Notes: generated by a model from the letters alone, not told the origin. A DNA stretch of 64,000 bases from Aliiglaciecola sp. 3_MG-2023 (GCF_030548205.1 NZ_JAUORV010000015.1:85601-149600); one strand, 5' to 3'; numbered from the stretch's first letter, positions 1-9,689 are shown. Made by a program: numbers and translations.

Positions 1-1654
1 CCACTTGTCTAGGAGATAAATTTACCGAAATTTTCAATTCAGGCTCATATTGCATAATCACTTTGAGCATTTCCGTTGCCCGACTAATTACCCATTTACC
101 AATAGGGACAATTAATCCCGTTTGTTCAGCTATGGGGATAAATTTGTCGGGGCTAGTAAGATTACCATCGGCTAGACGCCATCTGATTAACGCCTCTGCT
201 TTGGCAACCTGCCCAGTATTCAAATCAACTATTGGCTGTAGGAAAAGTTCAAACTGGTTTTTACTGATGGCATCTTTCAAAGCGCTTTCTAATTCAAGTC
301 GGTATTGGGAAGCCTCTTTGAGTTCTATTGAATAAAAGCACAATTTACTTTTATCTTCTTTTTTCGCTGAAAACATGGCTAAATCAGCAAACTTCATTAA
401 ATCCTCGGAATTTGAGGCGTCACTTGGAAAATGCGCAGCACCTAGATTGAGGCCGATCTGAACCTTTTGTTTGGAAGCTGTGTAAAACGGCGGTTGAATG
501 GATTCAATTAGACGATTGGCAACTTCAACACAATCATTTTGCTCTTTACAATCGGTTAATATGATGCCGAATTCATTGCCACCTACTCGTGCACACAAAT
601 CCTTTGTACTGATACATTGCTGTATCCGCTCAGCTAGGGTGACTAATATCTGATCGCCCGCCTGATGGCCGTGTAGCTCGTTGATTTGTTTGAAATGTTT
701 TACATCCAAGTACACTATGAAAAATGGTTTGGCTTTTTCAATTTGGTATTCTAGTTTTTGCCAGAAAAATTGGCGATTGGGCAAGTTAGTGACATTATCG
801 TACAGATTTAATTTTTCATTTCTTTGGAGTAAATATTTAACACGACTGACATCGCTGAATATAAATATCCAATGTTGTAGGTTTTGGTTTTCGTCGGTCA
901 CTGGGTATAACGCTAATTTCAGCCATTTACTTGAATAAGGCGGGTTATGCCAGAATAGTTCACCATGCCAACGACTACTCGTTCCTATCACTCTCTCAAA
1001 CTCGACACATTGATTCTTAAACAGTTCGAGTAACTTCTTAAATGGTGATGCCTCAGAGGGTAAGTCGGATGTTTCAAATACACTGTATGAATTTGGATTT
1101 TGGATAATTACATTTAGTTGTGCATCGGTAATCACCACACCAATATCAGCATTTTCTATCACCCGTTTTATGGGTTTTTGCAGCGTTTGTAACGTCTGAT
1201 TCTCTCGCAACACTTGATCGAGGCGTTCATGAATATACTCATGTTGGGCGAGGACTTTATCATTGGAAATTAGTAGTTCTCGAGCCGCTTGAAGGGTTTT
1301 TCGTTGTTTTTGATACTCCCCCTCTAAATTGTTGATAACCAAATATGAGTCACCATTTGAAACCGCGGCCAGGGCTTCCAAACGCAATAATTGATCTTCA
1401 GTTTGTTCTGACCAAATACCCGAGTGAATTTGTCCTTCACTACTATTTCGCCAGAACTCTTCAGCATCAATAAAAAAGTCGTCCAAATAGGCTGAATTGC
1501 CGGCAAACTCGAAAACTTCGCTATCTTTTGCTTCAGGAGCAATAGAATAAAACCAATCTTTATCGCAATGGATAACCCGAAATTGTTTGCCCTCTATTCG
1601 TTTTAAAATAGCGCAGTTTATGATGCCTAGTGCTTGAATAAGTGATGGTTGCAT
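1..1654 (-). CDS. PAS-GGDEF-EAL cyclic-di-GMP protein, 3' end cut by window edge
   Basis: Open from an ATG at 1654 to the left edge, about 551 residues visible. The N-terminal ~150 residues are an unrecognised region ending in a coiled-coil-like stretch. A PAS-like segment follows (ENADIGVVITDAQLNVIIQN), then a GGDEF domain (LDVKHFKQINELHGHQAGD; signature GGNEF at 569-583), then the start of an EAL domain (AEALIRW around 178-199). The GGDEF signature has Asn in place of the usual Asp/Glu, and the position of the RxxD inhibitory-site Arg is Ser. The cyclase half is therefore probably inactive or regulatory, while the EAL motif looks intact, which suggests a phosphodiesterase; that is inference. 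The start lies 5 bp after the GTPase stop codon, so this is the last visible gene of a four-gene operon. Domain calls are strong; net activity is unknown because the EAL domain is truncated. Confidence 0.9.
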   Translation of the reverse strand, partial: MQPSLIQALGIINCAILKRIEGKQFRVIHCDKDWFYSIAPEAKDSEVFEFAGNSAYLDDFFIDAEEFWRNSSEGQIHSGIWSEQTEDQLLRLEALAAVSNGDSYLVINNLEGEYQKQRKTLQAARELLISNDKVLAQHEYIHERLDQVLRENQTLQTLQKPIKRVIENADIGVVITDAQLNVIIQNPNSYSVFETSDLPSEASPFKKLLELFKNQCVEFERVIGTSSRWHGELFWHNPPYSSKWLKLALYPVTDENQNLQHWIFIFSDVSRVKYLLQRNEKLNLYDNVTNLPNRQFFWQKLEYQIEKAKPFFIVYLDVKHFKQINELHGHQAGDQILVTLAERIQQCISTKDLCARVGGNEFGIILTDCKEQNDCVEVANRLIESIQPPFYTASKQKVQIGLNLGAAHFPSDASNSEDLMKFADLAMFSAKKEDKSKLCFYSIELKEASQYRLELESALKDAISKNQFELFLQPIVDLNTGQVAKAEALIRWRLADGNLTSPDKFIPIAEQTGLIVPIGKWVISRATEMLKVIMQYEPELKISVNLSPRQV

Positions 1655-1659
1655 ATTGA

Positions 1660-2151
1660 TTAATTCAACGTTAGTTGGGCGATAAACTTAAACATGTCTT
1701 CAACTTGTTCGCCGGTTTTTGCGCTAGTGGAAAAACTGCGAACAAATTCTTTACTGTAGCCATTCAGTTCACTTTCCGTCCAATGCCAGGCCACATCAAG
1801 GTCGCTCTTATTGATAATCAGAATTGCAGGGATATCACTGACTTCTCGTACCATGCGATGAATTTCCATGGCTTCTACAAGACTTTGAGAGCGTGTATGG
1901 TCGGTTACTATTGCGTAGGCTGAAGCCCCTCGCAGGTACTTAGGCTGGAATCCACAATAACGGTCGATCCCTTCTAAATCCCAAATCATAAGTTGCACTT
2001 GTTCGACGGCTAAATCGACTAGTTTTTTATCAACCTTAACACCAATAGTGGTTAGGTACTTTTCAGAAAAAGTGCCTTCCACAAATTGCTTTACCAAACT
2101 GGTTTTCCCTACTCCTGATGGTCCGAGTAAGCAAATCTTTTTTTGGAACAT
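1660..2151 (-). CDS. Ras-like small GTPase
   Basis: A 163-residue single-domain GTPase of the Ras/Rab-like type found in some bacteria, probably cytosolic. Visible motifs are the P-loop GPSGVGKTS (residues 10-18), a switch I Thr in TTIGVKV, the G3 motif WDLEGID (57-63), the G4 motif NKSDL and the G5 motif SAK. The G3 motif departs from the usual DxxGQ: Ile occupies the catalytic Gln position, so intrinsic GTP hydrolysis may be slow or need a partner. That is inference from Ras knowledge. It sits 20 bp after the OmpA-domain gene and 5 bp before the GGDEF/EAL gene, implying co-transcription. It does not look like a ribosome-assembly GTPase. Its effector is unknown. Confidence 0.88.
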   Translation of the reverse strand: MFQKKICLLGPSGVGKTSLVKQFVEGTFSEKYLTTIGVKVDKKLVDLAVEQVQLMIWDLEGIDRYCGFQPKYLRGASAYAIVTDHTRSQSLVEAMEIHRMVREVSDIPAILIINKSDLDVAWHWTESELNGYSKEFVRSFSTSAKTGEQVEDMFKFIAQLTLN

Positions 2152-2171
2152 AATCGGGTTGATGTCCTTAT

Positions 2172-3941
2172 TTAATCCGTCTTGAAATCAATAATATTAA
2201 AAATGACTTTACGCAAACCTGAGCCAGAAGCTTTCATCTCTACCACTCCCAATCCTATGGCGTTTAAATATTGGGGCTCAATTCCCTGCTCAACTAAATA
2301 TTGCCGAGCAGCGATGGCTCGTTTTCGACTTAGGGATTGATTAAACTGTTTAGAGCCCGTTGAATCACTTGCGCCCATAATAATCAGACCTACATTTAAC
2401 TCTAGTTTCTTGGATAATTCAATTGCGCTACTCAGATAACCAGCTAGTGCCCGTAATTGCTCTTGGGCTTTTTCGTTTAAGGTACTCTGTCCTTGTTCAA
2501 ATTCAATTTGTGTACTGTCTATTTTCGCCGTATTGATTTCGAAAAGAGCCGTTAATATTTCTGGGCTATCCTCATTAATAGTAGCTAATTCTTCAGCTTT
2601 TACGCCAGAGATTAACTCATTTGAATAAGTTAACCCCGGAATCGCATATATTTCTGTTGCTAAAGCCACACGTTGGGCATTTGGTAATACGCCTTGTAAC
2701 ACTGGGATTCTTTGCTGCCAATCAACATTCACCTGTGGGTATCGCGCTAAAATCGTTTTTAGGCGAGTTTTCACTAAGGGCTCTTCTAGTGACAGATAGT
2801 GTTTTTCAAAGACTAAAATGTTGCTTGCATCCATTTCCTGTTCAAGCAGCCAGTCTTCCACAGAAATCGCATCGGGATCACGCAATACCGATAATTCAAT
2901 TCCTTGCCAACCCACTCGTTCAGCTTTCCCCAAAACAATTCCGGGTTGTTGTCCGATTTGTGTAATCTGATTTACTAACTGATTTTGTTGATAATCGTGA
3001 AACCCTAAGAAACCCAACCCAATGCATAAAATCAACACTAACAAAATAGCAAGTATCGGCTTTTTATTTTTCTTCTTTATTGCTTCTGGGCGCATCTTAG
3101 CGAGTAAGCACTCTTGTAATTGCTGAGACGTTGCTTCAAAAGGTACAGTGTCGCCATTAAAGTTTGCGATTTCTTTGGCATATAGTTTATGGATGTATTC
3201 GTTGGTTATTTGAAATTTGGTTGAGATATCTTGAGGAATATTGCCAGTCACAGCCGCCACCAAAAGTAGCTTAGGACCGCGCTTTATGACTAATGAAAAG
3301 TCTTCTGTTTTGATGACTTCTAAGTTTTGTTCTGGAGACTCTTGTTGCGGGTTGAACGAATCAGACACAAAATCATTGATCGCCGTTAACATTGCCGAAA
3401 CTAGGTCTCCGTCGGCTGATTCATGAACTGATTGAGATGCCGAATTGAGTAAAATTCCGGTTTCCTGATGGATTAACAGCACTTGCTCAACTTTAAATAT
3501 GAAGGTTTGACTGGCTACATACTGAGAAAAACTGACACCAGATTGCCAAGCTTTAAAGCGCCACTTAATACCTTTAAATGTCAGGCTATTTTCAATTAAA
3601 ACGTTGGTTTTTTCTAGAAATTCACTGAGGAAAGAGGTGACGGATTTACGCACTAAGCGCCCTACAAGGGGATAAAAATAGCCAACGAATTGTTCACTTT
3701 GCTGTTTGACTGAGGTTTCCACAGACTTTTGAACCACGGGGGTGAGTATTTTGCTGAACTCGTCATTGTGTTTCTGACGATCATGAATCGCCTCTATTAC
3801 TACCTCGCTAACCATTTCTCTGGCGTTGTCTTTAATAACTTGCTTAACCAGTTCCTGATTTTTACCCAGTATAATTTCCCGTAGCTGCTGCATAGCCACA
3901 TCATCTTCACTAGGTATATTCGAGTTGCCACAATCTGCCAT
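2172..3941 (-). CDS. Inner-membrane protein with cytoplasmic helical region and C-terminal OmpA domain
   Basis: A 589-residue protein. Residues 1 to ~295 are cytoplasmic-type sequence with a conserved-looking stretch (FYPLVGRLVRKSVTSFLSEF, then KVEQVLLIHQETGILL). KKKNKK precedes one membrane helix (about 297-315, ILAILLVLILCIGLGFLGF). The last ~120 residues form an OmpA/MotB peptidoglycan-binding domain (IEFEQGQSTLNEKAQEQL, then NQSLSRKRAIAARQYL). The positive-inside rule puts the N-terminus in the cytoplasm and the OmpA domain in the periplasm, so the protein could link the cell wall to the cytosolic GTPase encoded next to it. The N-terminal motif LREIILG recurs in the upstream coiled-coil protein as LRQIVFG. 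OmpA-fold and topology calls are firm; the role is unknown. Confidence 0.85.
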   Translation of the reverse strand: MADCGNSNIPSEDDVAMQQLREIILGKNQELVKQVIKDNAREMVSEVVIEAIHDRQKHNDEFSKILTPVVQKSVETSVKQQSEQFVGYFYPLVGRLVRKSVTSFLSEFLEKTNVLIENSLTFKGIKWRFKAWQSGVSFSQYVASQTFIFKVEQVLLIHQETGILLNSASQSVHESADGDLVSAMLTAINDFVSDSFNPQQESPEQNLEVIKTEDFSLVIKRGPKLLLVAAVTGNIPQDISTKFQITNEYIHKLYAKEIANFNGDTVPFEATSQQLQECLLAKMRPEAIKKKNKKPILAILLVLILCIGLGFLGFHDYQQNQLVNQITQIGQQPGIVLGKAERVGWQGIELSVLRDPDAISVEDWLLEQEMDASNILVFEKHYLSLEEPLVKTRLKTILARYPQVNVDWQQRIPVLQGVLPNAQRVALATEIYAIPGLTYSNELISGVKAEELATINEDSPEILTALFEINTAKIDSTQIEFEQGQSTLNEKAQEQLRALAGYLSSAIELSKKLELNVGLIIMGASDSTGSKQFNQSLSRKRAIAARQYLVEQGIEPQYLNAIGLGVVEMKASGSGLRKVIFNIIDFKTD

Positions 3942-3952
3942 GAAAATTGGCT

Positions 3953-4504
3953 TTATTCTTCGTCGGTTTCTAAGTTAACCGCCATGGTAGCAAGTAGTTT
4001 TGCTAACGTTTTTCTATCGGTTTTAGTTGAACTGAGTTCTTTGGTTACCTGATCCAGCCTCTCTAGCGCTTCAGCGAATCGAGCGTCATATTTTTCAGTG
4101 AGCATGGCAACCTCTTTGTCTACCCTTGTGTGGAGTTCATCCGTCTCTTGTCGCCCATTGTTATCAGACATCTCTAACTCAGAAGAAAGTTTATTCGCAT
4201 AGGCATTTAGTTCAGCGGTTTTATCGTCATACACTTTATCCATCGAGTTAACTCTCAACTGCAACTCATCGAAACCACTTTGCATGGACTTGTTTAGCTC
4301 GTTAACCTTGGCTGACAATTGTTGGTCGGACTGTTGAAAGCGTTCGAGCATTTTATGCTCTAACTCTGACAACCTGAGTTCAATATCCGCTTGTGCAGCG
4401 CCAAACACAATTTGTCGTAAAGTAGCCAATTCTGAAGGGGAATTACTGTCGCTTTTGGCAGGAGCATCTTCCTTGGTTCGGTCGTCTGATTTTTTATTCA
4501 CCAC
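3953..4504 (-). CDS. Coiled-coil protein of unknown function, first gene of the GTPase operon
   Basis: A 183-residue protein starting at GTG 4504, chosen because AGAAGGAAG lies 5-7 bases upstream; a longer reading from 4567 lacks a ribosome binding site. After a charged, disordered N-terminus comes LRQIVFGAAQ (residues 29-38), then a long heptad-like, Glu/Lys-rich coiled coil (about residues 40-160) and an acidic tail. There is no signal peptide or membrane helix. The gene ends 11 bp before the OmpA-domain gene, with which it shares the LRxI motif. It is probably a cytoplasmic scaffold or adaptor for that protein; this is inference. I do not recognise a named family. Confidence 0.75.
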   Translation of the reverse strand: MVNKKSDDRTKEDAPAKSDSNSPSELATLRQIVFGAAQADIELRLSELEHKMLERFQQSDQQLSAKVNELNKSMQSGFDELQLRVNSMDKVYDDKTAELNAYANKLSSELEMSDNNGRQETDELHTRVDKEVAMLTEKYDARFAEALERLDQVTKELSSTKTDRKTLAKLLATMAVNLETDEE

Positions 4505-4653
4505 TATCACTTCCTTCTGCTTATATACCGTACAACAATCATAGCCTAAAAAAACGACTAAATGCACGGGAAATAATTGACACTAATCAGTTTTTTTACT
4601 CTAAGATACAGGCTAACAACTCGCTTTCAAAACGATTAATTTTTCGTTGCTCC

Positions 4654-4707
4654 AATATGGCTGTCTTCTACGATTATTCGAATATGGCTGTTTTCTATGA
4701 TTGGTAT
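4654..4707. repeat. 27-bp tandem direct repeat in a divergent promoter region
   Basis: Two adjacent 27-bp copies (4654-4680 and 4681-4707) both begin AATATGGCTGT and agree at 20 of the first 22 positions. They lie between the divergent coiled-coil/GTPase operon and the chemoreceptor gene. They could be a duplicated regulator site or a chance duplication. Confidence 0.6.
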
Positions 4708-4761
4708 TCAAAAAATTAAAGTATGTATTGTTATTTTTTACAACGTTAATAAGGGTACCTA

Positions 4762-6789
4762 GTGACGCGATTAATTATTAATTTTTTAAGGCATTTCAAT
4801 GTCGTTAAAATAACCCTCATAAGTCTTATTGTCTTTTCGATCTTAGTGGTTTTCTTTGCGTCTGTTAGCTTGCACAGTGCATGGCAACAGGTACAACAAA
4901 GTGATGAGGACCTGTATCTATTAAATATTTTGGATAAATTGGAAAAAGTTGCCCATCATCATGCAGTTGAGCGAGGGTTAACCGCCGGTTTTTTAGCGTC
5001 TGGCAGTGATACTCAATACGCGGCATTAAAACAGCAACGGTTGAAAGCTGACATAGCAGCAGATGATTTACGGAATACCCTAAATCGACAATGGCCAGAA
5101 AAACAACAACTCAATGCTGCTTTATTATTGTATACCAAGCATATTCAGCAACAGGCCACTATTCGCAAACAAGTGGATGCAGGTAGCGCGGCTAGGGCTT
5201 TTAGGTATTACAGCCTATTGAATCGATTTGCTTTAGACGCCGTGCAGAATCTTCGCGGCAAGATCAATAATCAAGATGTTTACCAAGGTGTGAGTGGAGC
5301 ACTCTATTTGGCCTGGTTAAAAGAATACGCAGGGCAATCAAGAGGGAAAATAAACGGTGCTATCGCTAAAAAACAAGTTTCAAATTTAGCTAAATCTGAA
5401 ATTGAAGGCTACGTCACCAATTTCCAAATCACCAGTCAATACTTACCGCTTTTTTTGTCGTTGCCATTACAACAACAAATAGACCGCATTTTTAGTTCAC
5501 CTTCGTATCGAGAAATGTTGCAGATACAATCCGAAATTTTGCAGAGCAAAACGACTAATATTGAAACCGAATATACGTCTGAACAATGGTTTAAGCTGGC
5601 TACTCAACAAATTGTCGCCCTGAAAAAAGTCCTCGACCAGCAATGGATGTTGCAACACCAACTATCCCAAGATATGCGTTCTCAAGCTATGTTCTTGTTA
5701 GTCTTAGAATCGGTAATTTTAGCCATAGTCATGATTCTTTTGGCGATATTAAACATTTATTTAGTGAGGTCGATGCGCTTACGTTTAAAAAAATTAACCA
5801 TTGATTTGCAGAAAATAGCCGATAACGGGGATTTGACCGTTGATATCAGACTGAAAGGAAAAGATGAGCTAGGGGCTATTTCAAACTCAATGCATGTTAC
5901 TTTCGCAGCATTTCGAAATTTGATTATCAATTTAATATCCTCGATACAGTCAGGTCAAAAGTTAGGGGAAGAGTTAAACTCCGCCAGTAAATTAGTATTA
6001 CGCAACGGTGAGCATAACCATTTACTGGCGAGTAATATTGCCACTTCTCTTGAAGAAATGTCTCAAACTAGCGAAGAGATTGCGAAATCTGCAACTATTA
6101 CCCTTGAGGCCAGCGATAAGTTGCAGGAGAAAAATAGTCAAAATATAGAAGTGAATCTATCCAACAGTAATGCCCTAAAAACCATGTCGCATAATATGTT
6201 GGCGGTTCGACAAAAAGCAAACAATATGGAACAGCAAGTTACTGCTATTAGTAGTATTCTGGAAACTATTAATTCCTTAGCAGATCAAACTAATCTTTTA
6301 GCCCTAAATGCTGCCATTGAAGCAGCCAGAGCCGGTGAGGCTGGGCGCGGTTTTGCCGTTGTTGCTGATGAAGTCAGAAAGCTGGCTAAAGGGAGTAAAT
6401 CCAGTTCAGACTCTATTTCACAATTACTCAAAGATTTACAAGGCGCAAGTAATGATGTGGTCTTGTCCATTGAAGAAAATGTCTCAACTGCACAAGATTC
6501 GTTACAGCGAGCAGCCGATGTAGAAGTCTTATCTGCAGAACTAATCGAGCAAGTCAGTGAACTTGAACAGCTATCCATTACCGTTGCTACTGCTGCAGAA
6601 GAGCAAGCAGTTACCATCAAACAAATTGCCGAAGATACCACCGAAGTCCTTGATTCATCGAATGAAGGTTTGTCTATTGCGAAGGATTTAGAAAGCATAT
6701 TTGGCCGCCTTTCGGCTAATGAAAAAGCCCAGCAGCAGATGATTGAAAGTTTCATTGTTGAGGGCGCTGAATCCAAAAATCCAACCTAA
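4762..6789 (+). CDS. Methyl-accepting chemotaxis protein with NIT sensor domain
   Basis: A 675-residue chemoreceptor. It has an N-terminal membrane helix (about 14-38), then a periplasmic NIT-type helical sensor carrying [22 protein letters not shown] domains are associated with nitrate/nitrite sensing. A second helix (about 309-335) and a HAMP linker follow, then a signalling domain with the near-canonical hairpin tip ([20 protein letters not shown], then [15 protein letters not shown]). No C-terminal CheR-docking pentapeptide is seen. The start is GTG at 4762 with AAGGG about 6 bases upstream. It is divergent from the GTPase operon and has no chemotaxis genes nearby. The ligand is inferred from the domain only. 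Confidence 0.93.
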   Translation: MTRLIINFLRHFNVVKITLISLIVFSILVVFFASVSLHSAWQQVQQSDEDLYLLNILDKLEKVAHHHAVERGLTAGFLASGSDTQYAALKQQRLKADIAADDLRNTLNRQWPEKQQLNAALLLYTKHIQQQATIRKQVDAGSAARAFRYYSLLNRFALDAVQNLRGKINNQDVYQGVSGALYLAWLKEYAGQSRGKINGAIAKKQVSNLAKSEIEGYVTNFQITSQYLPLFLSLPLQQQIDRIFSSPSYREMLQIQSEILQSKTTNIETEYTSEQWFKLATQQIVALKKVLDQQWMLQHQLSQDMRSQAMFLLVLESVILAIVMILLAILNIYLVRSMRLRLKKLTIDLQKIADNGDLTVDIRLKGKDELGAISNSMHVTFAAFRNLIINLISSIQSGQKLGEELNSASKLVLRNGEHNHLLASNIATSLEEMSQTSEEIAKSATITLEASDKLQEKNSQNIEVNLSNSNALKTMSHNMLAVRQKANNMEQQVTAISSILETINSLADQTNLLALNAAIEAARAGEAGRGFAVVADEVRKLAKGSKSSSDSISQLLKDLQGASNDVVLSIEENVSTAQDSLQRAADVEVLSAELIEQVSELEQLSITVATAAEEQAVTIKQIAEDTTEVLDSSNEGLSIAKDLESIFGRLSANEKAQQQMIESFIVEGAESKNPT

Positions 6790-6911
6790 AATGCTTATTT
6801 TAGCCCTAGGCTGCACTTTGTAGATATATTTCGCTATCATATGCCAAAAAATAATAAGGACTTATAGCTAACGGAGTTGGTAACAAAGTCCGTAAAGACA
6901 GAGGAATAGTT

Positions 6912-8510
6912 TTGGTTCAAGGTCAAACAAGCAATCAGCCATCAAATGAACAGAATTCAGGATGGTTTTCGAGGTTTCTAGCAACCGTAGAATGGCTAGG
7001 TAATTTACTTCCACACCCCATTACTCTATTTGCCATATTAGCGCTTTTCATTGTGGTGCTAAGTGGCATTCTTGGTTATTTTGATGTTGCGGTATTAGAC
7101 CCGCGTCCTTTAGGGGCTAAAGGCCGTGATCCCGATGGTTGGATTGAAGTGGTGTCGCTGCTCAATGCTGAGGGACTGCAACGGATTGTGACAGGGTTGG
7201 TAACTAACTTTACTGGATTTGCGCCTTTAGGGACGGTGTTAGTTGCATTACTGGGGGTTTCTGTTGCGGAACATTCTGGTTTACTTTCAACCGCCATGCG
7301 AGCAATGGTGATGAATGCCTCTGAACGCATGGTTACTATAACTGTAGTTTTAGCGGGTATTTTATCCAATACTGCATCTGAGTTAGGTTATGTGGTGTTA
7401 ATACCGCTAGCGGCGATGATTTTCCATTCCCTTGGACGTCACCCTTTAGCTGGGTTAGCTGCGGCTTTTGCCGGGGTTTCTGGTGGTTATAGTGCGAATT
7501 TATTATTAGGTACAGTTGACCCATTACTGTCGGGCATTACCGAGTCTGCTGCTCATATGATTGCGCCAGATTATATCGTTGGTCCAGAGGTAAACTGGTA
7601 CTTTATGATTGTTAGCACCTTTGCCGTTGCCGCGATGGGGGCATTTGTAACGGAAAAAATAGTAGAGCCAAGGCTAGGTAAGTATGACCCTAGTGAAGCT
7701 TCGGTTGAATTAGAAAAACAAGAGATGACAGCACCTAGCGCGCAAGAAAAGAAGGGGCTTAAAATGGCCGGCCTTTCCTTCGTGATTGTCTGTGCCCTGT
7801 TAGCCCTTACAGTTGTGCCGGAAAATGGCATTTTGCGCCACCCTGAAACGGGCTTGGTAGCGGGCTCGCCTTTCCTCAAAGGCATTGTTGCCTTCATTTT
7901 TATTACCTTTGCTGTACCTGGGTTTGTCTATGGCAAAATCGTAGGTACTATGAAAAATGATAAAGACATAATCAACGCCATGTCAAAGAGCATGGGGTCA
8001 ATGGGCTTGTACATTACCTTAGTGTTTTTTGCCGCGCAGTTTGTAGCATTCTTTAAATGGACGAATTTGGGAACCGTGCTTGCGGTTAAAGGCGCTTCCT
8101 TACTCACAGCCCTTGGCCTAGATGGACCAGAAGTGTTTATTTTGTTCATCTTTATGTGTGGTTTAGTGAACCTTTCTTTAGGCAGTGCGTCTGCACAGTG
8201 GGCAGTTACTGCGCCTATTTTCGTACCCATGCTCATGTTAATTGGTTATTCTCCTGAAGTGATCCAGGCTGCTTATCGAATTGGTGATTCAGTAACCAAC
8301 GTTATTTCCCCAATGATGAGTTATTTTGGATTGATTTTAGCTATCGCAGCTCGTTATAAAAAGGATTTAGGTATGGGAACGTTAATCGCCACTATGTTAC
8401 CTTATTCAATCACCTTTTTTGTCGGTTGGACGCTTCTGTTCTATATTTGGGTATTTTGGCTGGGAATGCCGGTAGGACCAAATGTAGAAACCCTATATAA
8501 TGGAGGCTGA
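6912..8510 (+). CDS. abgT: AbgT-family transporter
   Basis: A 532-residue inner-membrane protein with many hydrophobic helices and AbgT landmarks: WLGNLLPHPITLF near the N-terminus, GFAPLGTVLVALLGVSVAEHSG, and GDSVTNVISPMMSYFGL near the C-terminus. Family members carry p-aminobenzoyl-glutamate into the cell or export antimetabolites such as sulfonamides. No abgA/B hydrolase genes are adjacent, so the substrate here is undetermined. The start is a TTG at 6912 preceded by AGAGGAAT. Length is normal for the family. Confidence 0.9.
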   Translation: MVQGQTSNQPSNEQNSGWFSRFLATVEWLGNLLPHPITLFAILALFIVVLSGILGYFDVAVLDPRPLGAKGRDPDGWIEVVSLLNAEGLQRIVTGLVTNFTGFAPLGTVLVALLGVSVAEHSGLLSTAMRAMVMNASERMVTITVVLAGILSNTASELGYVVLIPLAAMIFHSLGRHPLAGLAAAFAGVSGGYSANLLLGTVDPLLSGITESAAHMIAPDYIVGPEVNWYFMIVSTFAVAAMGAFVTEKIVEPRLGKYDPSEASVELEKQEMTAPSAQEKKGLKMAGLSFVIVCALLALTVVPENGILRHPETGLVAGSPFLKGIVAFIFITFAVPGFVYGKIVGTMKNDKDIINAMSKSMGSMGLYITLVFFAAQFVAFFKWTNLGTVLAVKGASLLTALGLDGPEVFILFIFMCGLVNLSLGSASAQWAVTAPIFVPMLMLIGYSPEVIQAAYRIGDSVTNVISPMMSYFGLILAIAARYKKDLGMGTLIATMLPYSITFFVGWTLLFYIWVFWLGMPVGPNVETLYNGG

Positions 8511-8573
8511 TAACCGTTAACGGTTTGTATTGTTTAGCATTAAGTTCCACGCACTAATCCAATTAGGGGAATA

Positions 8574-9689
8574 GTGCGTAGAACTTATAAAATTGAGACC
8601 AAGTCATTAATGAAATTTTCAGGCAGCCCTAACTTCAAACATAAGCAAGCAGATAAAATTGGTGTATTGATTACCAATTTAGGTACCCCAGAAGCGCCAA
8701 CAAAAAAGGCACTTAAAACCTATTTAAAACAATTCCTTTCAGACCCCCGTGTCGTTGAGATACCTAGATTGCTTTGGTGGATGATCCTGAACTTAGTGAT
8801 CCTAAATATTCGTCCTAAACGTTCTGCAAAGGCCTATGCTAGTGTTTGGGAAGATGAAGGCTCGCCGTTAATGATCCATGCAAAAAACCAAGCTGCAGCT
8901 TTGAAGCAGAAAATGCAAGAAACCCATGGCGAGGAAGTGGTTGTAGACTTTGCCATGCGTTATGGCTCGCCTAGCATTTCAGGTACGGTAGAAAGCATGA
9001 TGCAACAAGGCGTGCGCAAATTAGTTGTCTTGCCATTGTATCCTCAATACAGTGCGTCAACCACGGCCTCTACATTTGATGCGCTATCTGATGATTTTCA
9101 AAAGCGACGTTGGATACCCGATTTACGCTTCATATCACAATACTGCGATCACCCTGATTACATCCAAGCTGTAGCTAATAAAATCCGGCAACATTGGCAG
9201 CAACATGAACAAGCTGACAAACTGATTTTTTCTTTTCATGGTATTCCCGAGCGTTATTTAACTAACGGCGACCCGTATTTTTGTCAGTGCCACAAGACAG
9301 CCCGCTTAATCGCCGAAAACTTAGGCCTCCAACAAGATCAATTTCTAGTTTGTTTCCAATCCCGTTTTGGACGAGAAGAGTGGTTAAAACCTTATACCGA
9401 TCACACTTTACAAGGGCTTCCCGCAACAGGTGTTGAGTCTGTGCAAATTGTCTGCCCGGGATTCTCCGTAGACTGCTTAGAAACAATAGAAGAAATAGGT
9501 ATTGAGAATCGAGATTATTTTTTAGAAGCGGGCGGTAAGCGTTATGAATATATTCCAGCTCTCAACGATGATCCTGAGCATATTGAAATGATGGCATCAA
9601 TTCTAACTGCCAATCTGCATGGCTGGACGTCAGCGTCAGACAATTCAGTTAGAGCAGAATTAGCGAAAGCGAAGGGCGCAACGTTATGA
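8574..9689 (+). CDS. hemH: Ferrochelatase
   Basis: A 371-residue enzyme inserting Fe(II) into protoporphyrin IX, the last step of haem synthesis. Visible signatures are GVLITNLGTPEAPTKKALKTYL, LPLYPQYSASTTAST, the active-site His in FSFHGIPERY, and GFSVDCLETIEEI with the conserved Glu. The GTG start at 8574 has AGGGGA only about 3 bases upstream. ATG 8610 (MKFSGSPNF) is a plausible shorter start without a clear ribosome binding site, so the start is uncertain. The stop overlaps the next gene by 4 bases (ATGA), suggesting translational coupling. Confidence 0.95.
   Translation: MRRTYKIETKSLMKFSGSPNFKHKQADKIGVLITNLGTPEAPTKKALKTYLKQFLSDPRVVEIPRLLWWMILNLVILNIRPKRSAKAYASVWEDEGSPLMIHAKNQAAALKQKMQETHGEEVVVDFAMRYGSPSISGTVESMMQQGVRKLVVLPLYPQYSASTTASTFDALSDDFQKRRWIPDLRFISQYCDHPDYIQAVANKIRQHWQQHEQADKLIFSFHGIPERYLTNGDPYFCQCHKTARLIAENLGLQQDQFLVCFQSRFGREEWLKPYTDHTLQGLPATGVESVQIVCPGFSVDCLETIEEIGIENRDYFLEAGGKRYEYIPALNDDPEHIEMMASILTANLHGWTSASDNSVRAELAKAKGATL

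Noticed and set aside
6285..6776. 163-codon minus-strand frame opposite the chemoreceptor
   Set aside because: Shadow frame of the conserved signalling domain; its Ser/Ala-rich composition is typical of antisense reading.
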